A stretch of 64,000 bases of DNA from Mucilaginibacter sp. SMC90 (GCF_022811725.1 NZ_CP094527.1:3968001-4032000), one strand, 5' to 3'; positions 35,688-44,754 are shown, counted from the stretch's first letter. Notes: a model not told the origin generated them from the sequence alone. A program made the numbers and translations.

Positions 35688-38477
35688 TTAAAAGGTATAG
35701 TTGAATGAAAGTGCATAGCTTGAACCCGGGAAGTAACTCCTGAATATATAACCCGATCCTGACGGGATATAAGGCTTGCCGTCAAGCTCATATATGAAAT
35801 TGTATTTCTGATTAAGCACATCTGTTGCGCTCAATTTGATCTCGCCTTTACTTTTCAGCACTTTGTAACCAATCTGAAAGTCAAGCACATTTCTTGGTTG
35901 TTCGTACACGCTTGAAAACCTTTCGCCGCCGGCATAAAAGATCCTTTTGCCAAGCCTGTTGAACAATACATTCACCGATAATTTATTGTCAAACTCGGTA
36001 TGTTGTAAACCGGCATTTACTACATAAGGCGATTGTCCTACCAACGGGCGATCTTTTTCAAGCCTCACAACGCCGTCATCAGGGTTTGTTACTTTTGACT
36101 TGTTTATTGAAAGGTTAGCGTATGCAGTAGTAGTTTTGAAGAAAGACCCGCCATTTATAAAATCAAGGGTTTTGCGTGCTTCCATTTCAAAACCATACAC
36201 ATATGCAGATTTTGAGTTGAAATAGCTAATAGTGGTTGAAGAATTCTGATCCTCTATCTTGGGCTCTATAGCATTCTGGAATTTTTTGTAGAAAACTGAG
36301 AAGGATAAGATCTGCCCAGCTGACGGATAAAATTCATACCTTAAATCAGCATTATCTATCAACGTACGTTTTAAATCAGGCTCGCCCTGCAGGGTTGCCA
36401 GCAACTCATAATCATAATAAGCAAAAGGTGCAAGCTCCCTAAATTCCGGACGGGCGACGGTGCGGTAGTATGACGCCCTGAAATTTGCCTTTTGTGTTAA
36501 GCTATAGGTGAAGTTTACTGACGGCAAAAAGTCCGTATTATCCAGTTCTGCACGCGGCTGTTGTACAGCAACCTCTTCCGTACGAAGTTTTAAATTAAAT
36601 TTCTCAACCCTTAAACCATATACTATCCTAACTTTTTCGCTGAACTTGCTATCAAGCATAGCATAACCTGCATTAGTTAAGCTATGGGCATTATACCTAT
36701 CTGTTGGGTTAGAAATTTCATCAAGCGAGTAAAGGCCTGTATTTACAAGGTTTGGCCCAAAAATAGTTTGGATTGGCCGTTGCAATATGGTGTTGATATC
36801 GTAATCGGGATTGTTTGTATTGATGACAAGCCCTATGAACCTTGCATCAAATTTTCTGTCGCGGTATTGTGAATTAACACCAAGCTTAAGTGTACTTTGT
36901 TTAAACAAATTAACAGGTACATTAAAATCAACTTTGCCGGAATAGATATTTTCGGTTAAGTGAGAGAAAACACGGGCGTTTTCTTTGCTTAGGTTAGTAA
37001 CCTGGGCATAAAACGGCTCTCCGGCGGCGCTTTGCCTGTAATTGGTTTTACGCTGATCTGGCTGATCGTTGATTATATTGCTGAAACCAAGGTTCCATTT
37101 CAATTTTGAACTTTTAGGGCCAAGTGCATGTTCGCCTTCAAGTGTAGTTTTGAACAACGATTTTTCGAGCAGATCATTTGCGTAAAAACGGTTATCATAA
37201 CTTCCATTGCTGGAGTTTGAACCTGTACGGTAAGTGAACTGATCATCAAAAACACGGTTATAAAGGTTTTTTAACGTGATCTTATTTTTGCCAAAACTGT
37301 ATGCGAAATTTGCAAGAGCACCAACATTGGTTGAAAATTTATATTGCGCATTATGATAATTGTAGTTATCAAACTGTTGTATCAAGTCGGGCACTATATT
37401 TTGCGAGTTGCGGTAAGTTAAAGCAACAGTGGTTCCAAACCGGTTTTTGTTGGCACCAAGCTCCTGTACGTTGCCTACAGTAAACTGGTAATTTTGGCTT
37501 GGTAAAGCAGTGCTTTTGTAGATATTAAAATCGTTATTAAGGCTCCTGATGGATTGAATTGTTTGCGTAGTGCTTAGCTGCTTGTTAACGATTTGATTGG
37601 TTGTAGGAAAATTACTCACCAGCTTACGGGTGCCATCGTCAAAACCGAAATAATCGCTGGTAGCACGGAAACCGCTTTGAAAATCCTTAAAGGTACTTTG
37701 TGAATTATACCCCACACCTACTCCAAAGCTTACAAAGTTCTGATCGGGGATATCTTTGGTAATTATTTGCACATTACCACCCGCAAAATCACCCTGAATA
37801 TCGGGTGTAGCAGTTTTGCTGATAATAATGTTTTCAATAAGGTTTGCAGGTACTATATCAAAAGAGAAAGCTTTACGGTTAGGCTCCGTACTTGGCAAAG
37901 GTGATCCATCTAACGAGGCCGTGTTATAACGGTCGCTCAAGCCCCTTACCACAACAAATTTGTTGTCCTGTATGGTGGTTCCGCTTACCCTTTTCAACAC
38001 ATCACTTGTGCTGCGGTCGGGAGATCTTTTGATCAATTCTGATGAAATACCATCAGATATAGACGCGCTGTTTTTTTGAACCGCGTATAAGGCAGCTACA
38101 GAGGCCTGGCGATAAGTAGCCTTCACAACTACCTCTTTAAGCGCTGTTGAAGTTGCTGTATTTAAGGCGATATCAAGTGAGGTAGCTGCACCGGCTTTTA
38201 CCTCAACATCTGAAATGGATTTACTTTGGTACCCGATATATTTAATGATCAAGGTGTATCTTCCAGGTTTTACATCAGCCAGTACGTAGCTTCCATCAAC
38301 ATTTGTGGCAGCCCCTCTTTGGGTGCCCTCAATGCCTACAGTAGCGCCAATAAGGGTTTCACTTGTTTTTTGATCAATTATTTTACCGACAATTTTTCCA
38401 TTGCCTTGTGCAAAAGCACCAGAACGAATAAAAAATACAGATAAGATTAGCAGGAGTAGCGTTTTGATTTTGCTCAT
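35688..38477 (-). CDS. TonB-dependent outer membrane receptor
   Basis: The 929-residue protein has a signal peptide (about 1-23), an N-terminal CarboxypepD_reg-like domain (about 25-115, GKIIDQKTSETLIGATVGIE), a TonB plug (about 130-250, with RGLSDRYNTASLDGSPLPS) and a barrel ending with GSSYALSFNYTF. It differs from SusC in lacking the SusC signature and having no SusD partner; the downstream gene is a beta-helix lipoprotein. It is a ligand-gated importer using TonB energy. The ArsR-like gene at 38678 is divergent and may control it. Confidence 0.92.
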   Translation of the reverse strand: MSKIKTLLLLILSVFFIRSGAFAQGNGKIVGKIIDQKTSETLIGATVGIEGTQRGAATNVDGSYVLADVKPGRYTLIIKYIGYQSKSISDVEVKAGAATSLDIALNTATSTALKEVVVKATYRQASVAALYAVQKNSASISDGISSELIKRSPDRSTSDVLKRVSGTTIQDNKFVVVRGLSDRYNTASLDGSPLPSTEPNRKAFSFDIVPANLIENIIISKTATPDIQGDFAGGNVQIITKDIPDQNFVSFGVGVGYNSQSTFKDFQSGFRATSDYFGFDDGTRKLVSNFPTTNQIVNKQLSTTQTIQSIRSLNNDFNIYKSTALPSQNYQFTVGNVQELGANKNRFGTTVALTYRNSQNIVPDLIQQFDNYNYHNAQYKFSTNVGALANFAYSFGKNKITLKNLYNRVFDDQFTYRTGSNSSNGSYDNRFYANDLLEKSLFKTTLEGEHALGPKSSKLKWNLGFSNIINDQPDQRKTNYRQSAAGEPFYAQVTNLSKENARVFSHLTENIYSGKVDFNVPVNLFKQSTLKLGVNSQYRDRKFDARFIGLVINTNNPDYDINTILQRPIQTIFGPNLVNTGLYSLDEISNPTDRYNAHSLTNAGYAMLDSKFSEKVRIVYGLRVEKFNLKLRTEEVAVQQPRAELDNTDFLPSVNFTYSLTQKANFRASYYRTVARPEFRELAPFAYYDYELLATLQGEPDLKRTLIDNADLRYEFYPSAGQILSFSVFYKKFQNAIEPKIEDQNSSTTISYFNSKSAYVYGFEMEARKTLDFINGGSFFKTTTAYANLSINKSKVTNPDDGVVRLEKDRPLVGQSPYVVNAGLQHTEFDNKLSVNVLFNRLGKRIFYAGGERFSSVYEQPRNVLDFQIGYKVLKSKGEIKLSATDVLNQKYNFIYELDGKPYIPSGSGYIFRSYFPGSSYALSFNYTF

Positions 38478-38677
38478 AAATTTTCAATGACGGGTCAAAA
38501 GTATCCCCGTTAAATTAAATTCATGTTAACTCAGAATTATCAAATCGAATATCTTAAATATTAAATTAAATAGACACATATCGATTTTATCCAATATCAT
38601 GAAGATTAGATGAAGTGTCAGCTGTTCAATTATTCATTTTTAAATATGGGTTATATATTTGTAACTCACATTTAAAC

Positions 38678-39007
38678 ATGGCTAATCATAAAAAGGCTGA
38701 GTTTGCCACAACAGATCAGGATATATCGATGATAGCGAAAGCGCTGTCACACCCCGCAAGGGTAGCAATTATGCGTATTTTGGCACAGCATAAACATTTT
38801 ACTTGCGGCGAAATAGTTGAAATACTTCCGTTAGCACAGCCCACGGTATCCCATCACTTAAAAGAATTGATGGATGCCCGGCTTATCATTGTTGCAATTG
38901 ATGGTAAAAAATCATTGTATGACGTAAACTGGCCTACCTGGAACAGATATACGGCGGAATTTGAGAGCATGCTCAGTGCGATCAATAATGCAGAACAACA
39001 GGCCTGA
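38678..39007 (+). CDS. ArsR-family transcription regulator
   Basis: Starting at the ATG at 38678 (109 residues) the protein reads as a standard ArsR/SmtB winged helix, with ALSHPARVAIMRILAQHK and QPTVSHHLKELMDARLI forming the helix-turn-helix. No metal-binding cysteine pair such as ELCVCDL is seen; a single Cys sits in FTCGEIVE. It is divergent from the TonB receptor gene (about 200 bases between starts) and is likely to repress it or a neighbour. A longer reading frame begins at 38615 but the extra residues do not match the family. Confidence 0.88.
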   Translation: MANHKKAEFATTDQDISMIAKALSHPARVAIMRILAQHKHFTCGEIVEILPLAQPTVSHHLKELMDARLIIVAIDGKKSLYDVNWPTWNRYTAEFESMLSAINNAEQQA

Positions 39008-39025
39008 TAGCATTCGTCCACCTGT

Positions 39026-40225
39026 TTACGGATTATATTCGTACACAACCTTATAAGGTACCTGCGTAAGTGCGGCAGATACCTGCCCCATCTTCAGATC
39101 GTGTAATTGCGGAGTAGGCTCACAAAATGAATAAGCTTTTCCTTTATAAAGCAAAGGCTTCCCTATCGGTTTATCAAATTGCACAGCCATAGTTATATGC
39201 GTGGGATACAGCACAGCTATCATTGGCAAATTATAAATTTCTTTAACGAGGTAAAAAAACAGCCCAGCACGATCATCACAATCGCTGTATTGGGCAAACA
39301 GGGTTTCCTCCGGGCTCAATCGTTTTTCCCGACCAAAATTCATCTCATCATTTTCATACAAAAAGGCATAGCGGGTAAAATGCATAAGGTAATCAACTCC
39401 TTTGGTAGTACTCATTCTGCTTACATTTTGCTTAAGCAAAGGTATCAATGAGCCATAAGTTTCCTTACTCAGCGGAATGTTGAAATATGATTCAAAATCA
39501 ACAACAGGATAATTCCTGAAAATAGAATCAACTAAAGGATTGAGCTTAATTTTGAAATAATAAGATTTGTGACGATAAGAAAACTGCAGGTCCTTTTCAA
39601 CATAATCTGCGGGCGTAAAGTCAGGCATCCTGGTAACTTTGTATGAAAATGAATTCACTGCCCCTGGCACATCGATAACAACCGGAACAGCAGGCTGCAC
39701 AGTAAGATCAGTCCCGGGGTAATCATGGATATTCAGGCACATGTATTTTTTATCGTTAACAGTATATGACGGAATATCTGATATATCCTCATTGTTGTAA
39801 ACATAAAAAATGATCTTCCCGCCGGCCAGAGCCAATCTGGCATCATAACCCGACTTGACCATCATGAACCATTTGTACAAGGTATAGTTATTATAATTTT
39901 TTTCTTTAGGGCATATTTGCTGTGCAGTTTTACGCACAAGCTGGTAATATAGCCAATCGTCAAGCCGATGCTGCTCTTTGTACTGTAGCAACGACTGCAG
40001 CAAAGTCTTATACCTATCAGCATCAGCCATGGCATAAAAATCTTTTATGTTCTTTACAGATAGTGTTGGCCCGGTAGCAGGTATAGCTAAAGTATCAGCA
40101 TCGGCGTTAAATGTCCCATCATAAAAAACAAAGCAAATCCTCCTGCTGCTTTGAGCATGCAGATAGGCTGTACTTAACAGTAACCAGCAAGCAAATAATA
40201 TTTTAACGCATCTGCTCATCAACAA
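39026..40225 (-). CDS. Periplasmic transglutaminase-like protein
   Basis: The 399-residue protein has a signal peptide (about 1-24, ending YLHAQ). The C-terminal part contains YSDCDDRAGLFFYLV (about 315-330), PTHITMAV (about 347) and YSFCEPTP (about 370), which fit the Cys-His-Asp/Glu order of bacterial transglutaminase-like cysteine proteases. The N-terminal 290 residues are a beta-rich unknown domain. Such proteins are common in Bacteroidota and may hydrolyse or crosslink peptide bonds in the cell envelope. It converges with the ArsR gene, ends 18 bases away and stands alone. Confidence 0.72.
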   Translation of the reverse strand: MLMSRCVKILFACWLLLSTAYLHAQSSRRICFVFYDGTFNADADTLAIPATGPTLSVKNIKDFYAMADADRYKTLLQSLLQYKEQHRLDDWLYYQLVRKTAQQICPKEKNYNNYTLYKWFMMVKSGYDARLALAGGKIIFYVYNNEDISDIPSYTVNDKKYMCLNIHDYPGTDLTVQPAVPVVIDVPGAVNSFSYKVTRMPDFTPADYVEKDLQFSYRHKSYYFKIKLNPLVDSIFRNYPVVDFESYFNIPLSKETYGSLIPLLKQNVSRMSTTKGVDYLMHFTRYAFLYENDEMNFGREKRLSPEETLFAQYSDCDDRAGLFFYLVKEIYNLPMIAVLYPTHITMAVQFDKPIGKPLLYKGKAYSFCEPTPQLHDLKMGQVSAALTQVPYKVVYEYNP

Positions 40226-40336
40226 ATTAACCGGTTTATAATCCTAATACAAGTTACAAATTAAACGCCAATTCACTTAACGTTATTTTAATCATCAAAC
40301 AACATAATTATAACATTGCACATCTAAATTTGGGCT

Positions 40337-40747
40337 TTGAAAACCTGGTTCATGAGGACAGCAACATTGGGTAAAAGAATACTGTGTTTATTTATAGCAA
40401 TAGGGTACTTCTTTTTTTCGTGCTTTTATGTTACACGTTGTCCTAAAATTGCCGGTCATACCAAAATCGGGCAATATTTCATAAACAATAACCCGACAAA
40501 GCAAAACAACACTGTTATTTCAGATGCCAGTAACAGCAAGTCTATTCCTGTTCTTTTTTTATCACGCCCGCGTGTTGTCTTCGGTAAAAACTTAGTCGCC
40601 TTAAATGATCAATTCAGGCTAATACGCGTTTGCGAGCTATGCCCATTCCGATGTTTGACAGAAATTGACGATCCAAACAGATTTAGAGCCCACAAGATCT
40701 TTTATACAGCTAATATCCTCTCCATTATCCATACCTGGAAAATTTGA
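40337..40747 (+). CDS. Uncertain small secreted or membrane protein
   Basis: An open frame of 136 codons (the start at MRTATLGKR, seven residues in, is also possible) has a signal-like hydrophobic stretch (about 13-32) and four cysteines near the C-terminus. I recognise no family, and the composition is less regular than that of the neighbours. It lies between the transglutaminase-like gene and the winged-helix gene. It may be a real orphan or a chance frame. Confidence 0.3.
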   Translation: MKTWFMRTATLGKRILCLFIAIGYFFFSCFYVTRCPKIAGHTKIGQYFINNNPTKQNNTVISDASNSKSIPVLFLSRPRVVFGKNLVALNDQFRLIRVCELCPFRCLTEIDDPNRFRAHKIFYTANILSIIHTWKI

Positions 40748-40862
40748 GTTGCCGGTAACCCTCCTACTGATACCTTAAAAGTGTTCTCTTAATTTTTATC
40801 ACCTGCATTTGCAGCGGCTGATGCTGCAACAATAATGCGTTTAAAAACCGTATGGATAAGTT

Positions 40863-41198
40863 ATGTCTTATTTCGATTTAAAATTTTCAACTACAGATAA
40901 CGACCTGGCCAATTTTGCAAAAGCGCTTGCATTACCTGTAAGGATTGCCATTGTCCGCATCATCATGGCCAATGGTAATTCGGTATTCAAAGAAGATTTA
41001 TATACCATTCCGTTTAATCACGAAACAATAACCAAACATCTTACTGATTTAAAACGTGCAGGAATTATAAAGGCCCATGGTTTCCGCAGCTCAATTAAAT
41101 ATAGCCTCGATGAACATTTATTTCAGCAAATGGCTAATGGGTTTGCAACGCTATTTGAAAGCATGAGGGCATTTGATCCTCACCTGCATAATTGCTAA
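40863..41198 (+). CDS. Winged-helix DNA-binding protein (ArsR-like)
   Basis: This 111-residue protein has the same winged-helix domain as the N-terminus of the 229-residue regulator at 33414: both contain LALPVR followed by an IIM-type helix and a KHLTDLKRAGIIKAHG recognition region. There is no second domain and no cysteine metal site. It is probably a regulator that arose by duplication. It sits 175 bases before tRNA-Ser. Target unknown. Confidence 0.82.
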   Translation: MSYFDLKFSTTDNDLANFAKALALPVRIAIVRIIMANGNSVFKEDLYTIPFNHETITKHLTDLKRAGIIKAHGFRSSIKYSLDEHLFQQMANGFATLFESMRAFDPHLHNC

Positions 41199-41336
41199 TG
41201 GTATTTATACAGGCATTTTTGATCAATTTTGAAGCTAAAATGCCTGACAATAAAAAAAATTAAAATTTTAATACTCTGATAAACAGGCAATGTTCTCTAA
41301 CATTTACTTAATCTGGACTTAAAGTAGCACTTCGGA

Positions 41337-41367
41337 TTTGGCAATTCGGTTCAGATTTGTACTTTTG
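41337..41367 (+). promoter_or_regulatory. Bacteroidetes-type promoter of tRNA-Ser
   Basis: TTTG at 41337-41340 and TACTTTTG at 41360-41367 match the TTG / TAnnTTTG pattern with 19 bases between them, and the tRNA starts six bases after the second element. Confidence 0.6.
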
Positions 41368-41372
41368 CGCCC

Positions 41373-41462
41373 GGAGAGTTGGCAGAGTGGTCGATTGCGG
41401 CAGTCTTGAAAACTGTTGAACTGTTAAAGGTTCCTGGGGTTCGAATCCCTAACTCTCCGCCA
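41373..41462 (+). tRNA. tRNA-Ser (anticodon UGA), CCA encoded
   Basis: The 7-base acceptor stem GGAGAGT (41373-41379) pairs with ACTCTCC (41452-41458). The gene has a D-arm (GGCAGAGTGGTCGA), an anticodon stem GCAGT with loop CTTGAAA holding TGA, a long variable arm (type II tRNA) and TTCGAATCC in the T-loop. The discriminator is G and CCA is encoded at 41460-41462. The length and long variable arm fit serine. An integrase gene follows 245 bases downstream, so the 3' end is a likely integration site. Confidence 0.95.
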
Positions 41463-41483
41463 AGTATTATTCAATTAGGATCA

Positions 41484-41524
41484 AAAGCGCTGTAAATAAA
41501 TCATTTACGGCGTTTTCTGTTTTT
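41484..41524 (+). terminator. Terminator of tRNA-Ser transcript
   Basis: AAAGCGCTGTAAAT (41484-41497) pairs with ATTTACGGCGTTTT (41503-41516) with one mismatch and one G-U pair, followed by a T-rich run. Confidence 0.65.
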
Positions 41525-41573
41525 AGCCCACACCAAATTAAACCAATGAATCGCTTTGTTCCAGGGACCTCCG

Positions 41574-41607
41574 GGTGACCTTTTTAGAGGTGAAACCGCT
41601 GGTCACC
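41574..41607. repeat. Inverted repeat upstream of the integrase gene
   Basis: GGTGACC (41574-41580) and GGTCACC (41601-41607) are exact reverse complements 20 bases apart, with partial CCGG flanks. The pair lies about 100 bases upstream of the integrase start and could be an arm-type integrase site or an operator of the element's small DNA-binding proteins. It does not lie at an att end by itself. Confidence 0.35.
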
Positions 41608-41707
41608 GGAATGCTTATAAGTTACTGTTATTGAGCCTGTTTAGTATTTAAACATCTTGATTACAGGAGGATATGTAACTAATTTTATTCACTTAAAAGC
41701 TTCAGCG

Positions 41708-42919
41708 ATGAACAAATCTTTTAACCTCCTCTTTTACGTAAAGAGATCAAAAACAAATGCCGAAGGCCTTGCCCCTGTTTACCTGCGTATCACTATCGAT
41801 GGCGCGCGCATCGAAGTCTCATCTAAACGCTACGTTAATCCCGACAAATGGAATACAAACGGCCAAAAGTTAACCGGGAACAATGAGGATACAAAAAGTA
41901 TCAATGCTTACCTGAAAACATTAGAACACCAGGTGTACGATGTTCACCGGGATATGATAGAGCGTAAATTGCTAATCACTGCTTCCAACTTAAAAGACAG
42001 ACTCCTCGGCGGAAAAACCTCGCCCGGAAAAATGCTGGTACCAATATTCCAGGAACATAACCGTCAGGTCGCAGCGCTGATCGGTAAAGAATATGCAAAG
42101 GGAACGCTTGATCGATACGAGACAAGTCTAAAACATACACAGGCTTTCCTGCAATGGAAGTTCAACTCCTGCGATATCGATATCCGGGCAATCGACCACG
42201 AGTTTATTATGGCTTATGATTTTTACTTACGTTCAGAAAGAAGTTGCAACAATAACTCTACTGTTAAGTATCTGAAGAACTTTAAAAAGATAATACTCAT
42301 TTGTATAGCAAACGGATGGCTTGATAAAGATCCATTTGTCAAATACAAGCCGAAAGTTAAAGAGGTTAAACGGGACTTCTTAAACGCTGAAGAACTGGAG
42401 GTGATGGCCAATAAGAAACTTGTTAGCGACCGGGTATCACAAGTAAGGGATATTTTTCTTTTCAGCTGCTACACAGGCTTAGCTTATGCGGATGTTAAGA
42501 AATTAAAACGTTCAGAAATCGTAACCGGAATCGACGGACAGAAATGGGTTTATACCAACCGTCAGAAAACAGATACTTCGTCCCGAATTCCTTTACTTCC
42601 CCAAGCAATGGAATTAATGGCAAAATATGAAGATCATCCGCAATGCGTAAATGATGGCTTATTGCTTCCTGTATTGAGCAATCAAAAGATGAATAGCTAT
42701 CTGAAGGAAATAGCTGATGCCTGCGGCATAAACAAGGAATTGACTTACCATATAGCCCGTCATACTTTTGCAACAACTGTGACACTTGCAAATGGCGTTT
42801 CTATCGAAAGTGTATCTAAGATGCTCGGCCATACCAATATCAAAACAACCCAGCACTATGCGAAAATCCTAGATATGAAAGTGGCGCAGGACATGTCTAA
42901 ACTTAGGAAGCTTTATTAG
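41708..42919 (+). CDS. int: Tyrosine-type site-specific integrase
   Basis: Starting at the ATG at 41708 the product has 403 residues. An arm-binding domain (about 1-95, FNLLFYVKRSKTNAEG) is followed by a core-binding SAM-like domain (about 105-200) and the catalytic domain. The active-site pattern is seen as HIARHTFATT (H-x2-R), GHTNIKTTQHYAKI (H and the Tyr nucleophile). The usual first Arg in TGLR is replaced: the motif reads TGLAYADV, as in CTnDOT-type Bacteroidetes integrases. It catalyses insertion and excision of the element. It lies directly beside tRNA-Ser, its probable target, in the direction away from the tRNA. Confidence 0.93.
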   Translation: MNKSFNLLFYVKRSKTNAEGLAPVYLRITIDGARIEVSSKRYVNPDKWNTNGQKLTGNNEDTKSINAYLKTLEHQVYDVHRDMIERKLLITASNLKDRLLGGKTSPGKMLVPIFQEHNRQVAALIGKEYAKGTLDRYETSLKHTQAFLQWKFNSCDIDIRAIDHEFIMAYDFYLRSERSCNNNSTVKYLKNFKKIILICIANGWLDKDPFVKYKPKVKEVKRDFLNAEELEVMANKKLVSDRVSQVRDIFLFSCYTGLAYADVKKLKRSEIVTGIDGQKWVYTNRQKTDTSSRIPLLPQAMELMAKYEDHPQCVNDGLLLPVLSNQKMNSYLKEIADACGINKELTYHIARHTFATTVTLANGVSIESVSKMLGHTNIKTTQHYAKILDMKVAQDMSKLRKLY

Positions 42920-42995
42920 CGCTTGAATTAATCATCAACCTTGCGGTTATTGTTTAGCTGCAAGGTTAGTCATTTACATGTTTAATAAGGAATAG

Positions 42996-43505
42996 ATGAA
43001 CCAGCAAAAAAACAATCAAAGTAATGGACTAAGTGAAGCTTCTGAAAGGTCAGCTGAACAGAACAAATGGAGGCATGAAAGTTTAATCAACAGCGAGAAA
43101 AACGTTAAAAATTATCCAAAAGTTTGTCTCCCAGATCACGCTTCACAACTTGTACAGATCAGCTTAAAACTGGACAAGTTGAACAATCGTCAAGCGGATA
43201 AGCAATTAGAACTCGCTGTAGATAGCTTCGATAAAAAGCTTGACAAAGTGCTTCAATCCTATTCAAAAAAAGTAAAACTGAAGATTCTAATTGTTTATTT
43301 CAGCTTGATTACAGCCACTGCAATTTCCTTTGGATTTGCAGTGGCCTTAAAAATAGAGACCAATGTGCTGATGGAGTTATTACAAAAAAATGCAGATAAC
43401 TTGAATAAACCGACAGCTACCCAATCACAGTCACTTAATCCGACGCTGTCTGATATGCCAATCAGACAACGAAGAGAACGTCACCGTCACGTTATTATTA
43501 AATAG
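42996..43505 (+). CDS. Unknown membrane protein of the mobile element
   Basis: The 169-residue product has a hydrophilic N-terminal part, a helical segment with LVQISLKLDKLNNRQ (about 50-90) and one membrane span (about 101-123, YFSLITATAISFGFAVAL), then a short basic C-terminus. It belongs to the cargo of the mobile element. No function can be assigned. It lies 76 bases after the integrase gene, in the same direction. Confidence 0.6.
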   Translation: MNQQKNNQSNGLSEASERSAEQNKWRHESLINSEKNVKNYPKVCLPDHASQLVQISLKLDKLNNRQADKQLELAVDSFDKKLDKVLQSYSKKVKLKILIVYFSLITATAISFGFAVALKIETNVLMELLQKNADNLNKPTATQSQSLNPTLSDMPIRQRRERHRHVIIK

Positions 43506-43519
43506 TAATTTGTAAGACT

Positions 43520-43903
43520 ATGTATAAAACACTAAATTTGAAAGAGTTCGTCACTCAGGACACATTTAATATTGTTTACGACGACCAACAAAAAGCAACA
43601 GCTGTTCTTGTCCCTGTAAGCCATTGGCACCCGACAAAGGCAGCTGAATTACAATTGCTAATGGAACAACTAACCTACATACCCGTTTTTGAATGTTCTC
43701 TAAAAGAGATCGAAGAGCGGTTGTGCCCTGAAATCCAAAACGTAGAATTCGAAAACACACGTCTGGGACACTATAATGTTTACGAGCCTGCCGAAAATCA
43801 AGAGCATAAAAATCATGTAATCCGTGAATATGCCGATCACCGCGAGTTGGTGGAGGTAGATGTCAACACAGGCAAAAGCCAGATAATTAGCAGGAAATTT
43901 TAA
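43520..43903 (+). CDS. Candidate antitoxin (Phd-like start) paired with the zeta-toxin gene
   Basis: The 127-residue protein starts MYKTLNLKEFVTQDTFNIVY and has the DDQQKATAVLVPVSHW pattern seen in Phd/YefM-type antitoxins in the first 40 residues. The C-terminal part is acidic and unfamiliar. Its stop codon overlaps the start of the downstream toxin-like kinase (TAATG), the arrangement expected of an antitoxin-toxin pair. It is not an epsilon antitoxin. The antitoxin role is inference from position and length. Confidence 0.5.
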   Translation: MYKTLNLKEFVTQDTFNIVYDDQQKATAVLVPVSHWHPTKAAELQLLMEQLTYIPVFECSLKEIEERLCPEIQNVEFENTRLGHYNVYEPAENQEHKNHVIREYADHRELVEVDVNTGKSQIISRKF

Positions 43904-44598
43904 TGGATCAGCCGGAACTGTTTGTTTTTGCCGGGCCCAACGGAGCTGGTAAAAGCACGCTGTCATCCTCTATGGTGCCACCTGGCACCCCTATTTTTGA
44001 TGGCGATAAGGAATTTATACTGCTTAAAAAGCAATTTCCGGGGTTAGACAGTGGTAATCTATATGATGCGGTTAACGGGCATATATTTTCGGATTGGAAA
44101 GAAACCATGCAAAACAGAAATACAACCTGTGCTTTCGAAACTAATTTCCGAACAGAAGATATCATGAAATCAGTCAATGAATTTAAGATCAAGGGCTATA
44201 GTACCCGATTGTTTTTCTTTGGCCTGGATGATATTGCCATGTCTTTTGAACGTGTACTGTTAAGAGTAGCCAAAGGCGGTCATGACGTATCAGCAGATAA
44301 CATCAAAGCAAATTATAAAGAGTCTTTAATTAATCTGCAAAAGTATTACCATGCTTTTGAGCAGGTTATTTTAATGAAAGCCGCATCTAAGGAAAACGGA
44401 CAGGGCGTTTCAGTTTATCTAAAATTTGCCGGTGGTAAGATTATCGATGAAGCTGTTAATTTACCCCATTGGGTCAATCGCATTGCAATAGATATGAGAA
44501 CATTTGTAAAGCAAATGAAAGTGCAACAAGATATAGTCCCCCCCAAACATACTCAGAATCCTGGGCGTTCATTGGGCAGTGGTGGAGTTAAGCGTTAA
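43903..44598 (+). CDS. Zeta-toxin-like P-loop kinase
   Basis: This 231-residue protein has a P-loop GPNGAGKST near residue 12, the acidic FDGDKEFI segment near residue 35, a FETNFR motif near residue 81, and an arginine-containing RVLLRVAKGGHDVS stretch near residue 120. These fit zeta-toxin/AAA_33 kinases; some members phosphorylate UDP-N-acetylglucosamine and block wall synthesis, others modify different metabolites. It is translationally coupled to the 127-residue partner. The C-terminal 60 residues are basic and family-free. The kinase fold is well supported; toxicity is inferred. Confidence 0.8.
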   Translation: MDQPELFVFAGPNGAGKSTLSSSMVPPGTPIFDGDKEFILLKKQFPGLDSGNLYDAVNGHIFSDWKETMQNRNTTCAFETNFRTEDIMKSVNEFKIKGYSTRLFFFGLDDIAMSFERVLLRVAKGGHDVSADNIKANYKESLINLQKYYHAFEQVILMKAASKENGQGVSVYLKFAGGKIIDEAVNLPHWVNRIAIDMRTFVKQMKVQQDIVPPKHTQNPGRSLGSGGVKR

Positions 44599-44688
44599 TT
44601 TGAGGTGGGAATTAGGATATCAAGCATTTCCCATATATTCCATTGTGCAAGCTAAGTCATATCACCGCTTAAACAACCGGAGCTGTTA

Positions 44689-44754
44689 GCAGGAAAATTG
44701 TCAAGGGTCCCGATCCTATCATCGGGATTTATATACCCTTGACTGTTTTCCTGC
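44689..44754. repeat. Long hairpin (20-base arms with inner hairpin) after the zeta-toxin gene
   Basis: The arms 44689-44708 and 44735-44754 are complementary at 18 of 20 positions, and a 7-pair inner hairpin (TCCCGAT / ATCGGGA) fills the middle. It sits between convergent transcripts. It could be a bidirectional terminator or a recombination or transfer site; no T run follows directly. Confidence 0.6.
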
